Assembly: GCA_025618425.1 (NCBI GenBank)
Contig: CM046845.1
Location: forward strand, 32,614,277-32,678,276
Length of the DNA: 64,000 bases
Direction: 5' to 3'
Source: Heliocidaris tuberculata
Lineage: Eukaryota > Echinodermata > Echinoidea > Camarodonta > Echinometridae
In this document: positions 61,202 to 64,000 of the stretch, in pieces
Layout: every line of letters starts with the position of its first letter
Numbering within the stretch: position 1 is the stretch's first letter
Notes under the pieces: model-generated
What the model was told of the DNA's origin: nothing
What the model saw: the letters and a program-made list of their open reading frames with translations, nothing else
Databases searched by the model: none
Translations under genes and position numbers: made by a program

Positions 61202-61998
61202 TTAATACATTTTCATGTTCACAAAATGCAAAGACCTGTGATGATCGATGGCAACACCACTAAGTCATGATTTATTCATAATTGTATCCTCAGAAGTCAT
61301 CAGAGTGCAGTGATGCAGCCACTGAACCTCACCATCTCTGGGAGTACCCTGGCCGACCTTTGACCCAACGGTTTGAACTTATGACCTTTGACTTCTCAAA
61401 AGCAATTCCAGAGGAGAAGTCTGTTAGAAATGGCATTGTTGATTTCAGCAGGTGAGTTTAAACAGTTTCAACAGTTTCTAATCCACAACTAAATATAGTG
61501 TCCCCCCATTGTAGGTAGATTGATTGGATAATGTGAGATGGATGTTTTGTACTCTTTTATTTTGTCCGATTGCTAGATGATGGTCTTGACTTTTCGTTGA
61601 TTTTTTTTTTCTCTTCACATTTGTCATTCGTTGTAGTTCTGGAACTTGTCATGGTATTGCTCTTTGGATGGAGTATCAGTTAGATGAAACAACAAACGTC
61701 TCTACGGGACTACAAGAGGATCTCTCAGGGTCTGGTGATAGAAGACTAGTCTGGGACATGCATAGCAAGCAGGGTGTGCATTTCACCAAGAGCAACCCGC
61801 AAGTGAAAGAAGATGAGAGCTTGAACTTTGAGATCACATTCAATCCATCTAGTGGTAATCTCCATTTTAACTTTGAAGTGAATCATGGATAGTGCTGATG
61901 GTTGAAATGAAGCATGGTTTGCTGTCCAGACGTTGGAACTAAAGAAGAAGGTTACTCCGAAAGTGAATCCGCAATCAGAGAAAATTTTATGTTAGAGG

Positions 61999-62311
61999 AA
62001 AGAGCGTGACGGAGGTGTCGTAGGAGATGGGTTTAAAACACTTAACTTTGGATGCAAAGGTCATGGGTTCAAGGCCTGGCACTGAACTAATGTCCTTTGT
62101 CAAGACATCAATCTACATTTGCCACTCTTGACCCAGGTGTAGTAAGTTGGTTCCAGATAGAAAGGAGTTGTTTTAGTGCAGTAATGGCTGATAACGATTG
62201 CAGAAACTAAAGGTGAGGTAATAATTTCTAAAGCTCTTTTGAAGTGAATAGAGACTGGATATCATAATGTGATATAAACTATACAAGCAAAGAATAATAT
62301 TATTATTATTA
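61999..62311 (+). mobile_element. tRNA-derived SINE, copy 2
   Basis: Counterpart of 55415-55727 with the same A and B boxes (about 62021 and 62066) and ATT tail. Confidence 0.75.
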
Positions 62312-64000
62312 ATGTGAATTCTAGGAACACCTTGAGTTACCTATTCAACTTCAGGTATATCTCAGAAGATGCATTCCATCTCTTGTCAGACTAGATTCAG
62401 GATGGATGAAGATCTTACATTCCATAAACATCATCATGATTTAAAGGTAAAGTAGAGTTCTGGTCATGGGATTGAATTGTCAAAGAAACTGTCTCAAAGC
62501 CAGTGGGAAAAGTTGATTATATAGCACATAAAAATAATTGGTGTATGCTGTAAGGTTTTGGAATCACCAAAATGATAAGAAATTGACTCGATCCTGCTGA
62601 GAGCCATATGCACTGCACACAGAAATGAGTATATGGGACTACACACAAATGTTTGGCCCAAACATTTCAGCTGTTTCTTGTCAGATTTTTAATGTGAGGG
62701 CATTTGAAGAACAATCCTTTTCAGGAGACATTTCTACTATGATAATCTTCAAAACTGAAATAAAAAGAATGAGAAAGCTCACAAATTATATTTTACCTTT
62801 CCCAGAACTCACCCTTCTCTTTAACACTTCACAGAAGAAAAAGTTGAAACCAGAATCAGATATTGAACGTAATTTCAAAAATCAACCACAACTCTAATTT
62901 AAACTAATCAGAATTCCTTATATATAATGCACTGGTGATTTTTGGAGTTGCGTTTGATTGGTACTGATTATGCAAGAGGATCCAGGTATGGTAATACAAG
63001 TACACGTTAATAGCATTCTACACTTGTTGGAGTTGAAAAATGACAATTAACCTGAGAATAATATCTTGTGAGCTTCACCATACAAGACCAGTGCTATCAC
63101 AATATCAACCTTGTGGAAGCTTATGGAAAAGGGAACAAAATTCAGTTTGCAAGCAGCCCATATAAGCACTATATTATGAGGACATACATAGTGTGCACTT
63201 ACAAAAAACTCTATGGGGCCAATGGTTCGACAATGCTAGGATAAAGAAAAAGCTGGACATCTAAAATAGGTGAACAGTGACCCAAGGGTTATTGCAGGTT
63301 GTAAATGGGCAGTTTGATTCAAAACCATGAGTCCTAAAACATGTTTTAGTAACTGAATCCAACACATTTGGCTAGCAGGGACATATACAGCAAATTTCAC
63401 GGTATATCACTGAATAGTTGAAGAGAAAATGGATTTTCTGAATGTAACAGACAAGACACCATGTGTCTGATTCAGTTAATAAAATATGTTTTAGGACTCT
63501 TGGCTTTGATTAGAACTGTCTTAAATAACCGGGAAATGGTCTGACTGTTGTGTCCGTTATGCTGGAATTGCCCACATGTACAATGTGTACAATGAAATCG
63601 ATTTGTTCCCTATTTTGTCCCTCAAACGTGAATAAAATATTTCGTAAGACACAACCCTACTCTCTGTGAAGACCTGAAAAGCAAATACACATAATATATA
63701 CATGAACATGCAAATTTTTGTAATTACTTCATAATTATACATCTTATCACTGTATTTTTGCTTTAAAAGTAAATACCAGTCTGTTATGATTATCTAGTTA
63801 TCATTATGCAATCTGCTAATTCTTCATCTGGATGATTTAACAATGTCTGCCGCTGAAGAATCGAACCAGGTCAATGGCGATTCACTTCTTCTCACCCTTG
63901 TAACACACCTGTGGTCATTCAACCTGCAAATACATTCCTATATGCAAATAGAGATTACAATCATTAGTCTCGTTCTTCTAAGGAAATACATATATTCATG

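Larger units (their letters stand above)
58607..61892 (+). pseudogene. PRMT7: 5'-truncated PRMT7 copy: exons 9'-12' only
   Basis: Exons 58607-58744, 60196-60432, 61294-61451, 61637-61892 (TAG) match exons 9-12 in length, phase and splice sites, with no stop or frameshift. By my reading four residues differ from copy 1: S to C in exon 9, R to H and P to S in exon 10, E to Q in exon 12; exon 11 is identical. Motif I, the double-E loop and the promoter are missing, so it cannot encode an enzyme alone. It could be used as alternative 3' exons after exon 8 (phase 0 on both sides), be a young pseudogene, or be an assembly duplication of the other haplotype. Confidence 0.85.
58043..64000 (+). repeat. 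direct second copy of 51473-57414 (PRMT7 3' half)
   Basis: Near-identical to copy 1 at an offset of 6,570 bp (6,584 by the right end because of indels). It runs from the loop of the foldback element through exons 9-12, SINE and 3' flank, and is cut by the window end. Differences are scattered substitutions, homopolymer length (G run 53967-53987 versus a shorter one near 60560) and two reciprocal TTAA insertions. Confidence 0.97.

Overview
The window is eukaryotic, AT-rich genomic DNA. It has long introns, GT-AG (and one GC-AG) splice junctions, many short inverted-repeat transposons, SINEs, decayed LINE fragments and long homopolymer G/C runs. The gene structures are metazoan. The repeat style (tRNA-derived SINEs with a GCGCTATATAAA-like tail, many foldback elements) fits a marine deuterostome invertebrate such as a sea urchin; that taxonomic call is inference. 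Nothing bacterial or viral was seen.

Three multi-exon genes could be assembled exon by exon, with all phases agreeing. (1) Plus strand, 5487-17581: a ZNF236-like protein with 30 C2H2 zinc fingers in eight coding exons, including one GC-AG intron. Its 3' flank carries a 123-124 bp tandem array derived from the gene's own last exon. (2) Minus strand, 37305-24094: AMFR/gp78, the ER-membrane RING E3 ubiquitin ligase, in 15 coding exons with RING-H2, CUE, UBE2G2-binding and p97-binding segments. It converges tail to tail with ZNF236. (3) Plus strand, 45759-55309: PRMT7, a type III arginine methyltransferase, in 12 coding exons.

From 58043 to the window end, the second half of PRMT7 (intron 8, exons 9-12 and the 3' flank) is present again as a direct copy 6.57 kb downstream. 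All four exons are open with intact splice sites. The upstream breakpoint lies in the loop of a foldback element, and the junction is a GATGGT-type microsatellite. Each copy has its own precise TTAA-flanked insertion that the other lacks, so empty and filled sites can be compared directly. This is either a real partial gene duplication with alternative C-terminal exons or two haplotypes joined in the assembly.

Intergenic layout: 1-5340 holds repeats and no convincing gene; 5378-5486 is the likely ZNF236 promoter and leader; 17582-24093 is the convergent 3' region with a long hairpin; 37306-45740 lies between the divergent AMFR and PRMT7 genes and holds a LINE 3' end, a 0.93 kb terminal-inverted-repeat element, a tRNA-like SINE head, a 1 kb 27-bp minisatellite and another LINE fragment. 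The genes have no obvious shared pathway. All homology statements come from recognising sequences by eye; no database search was run.
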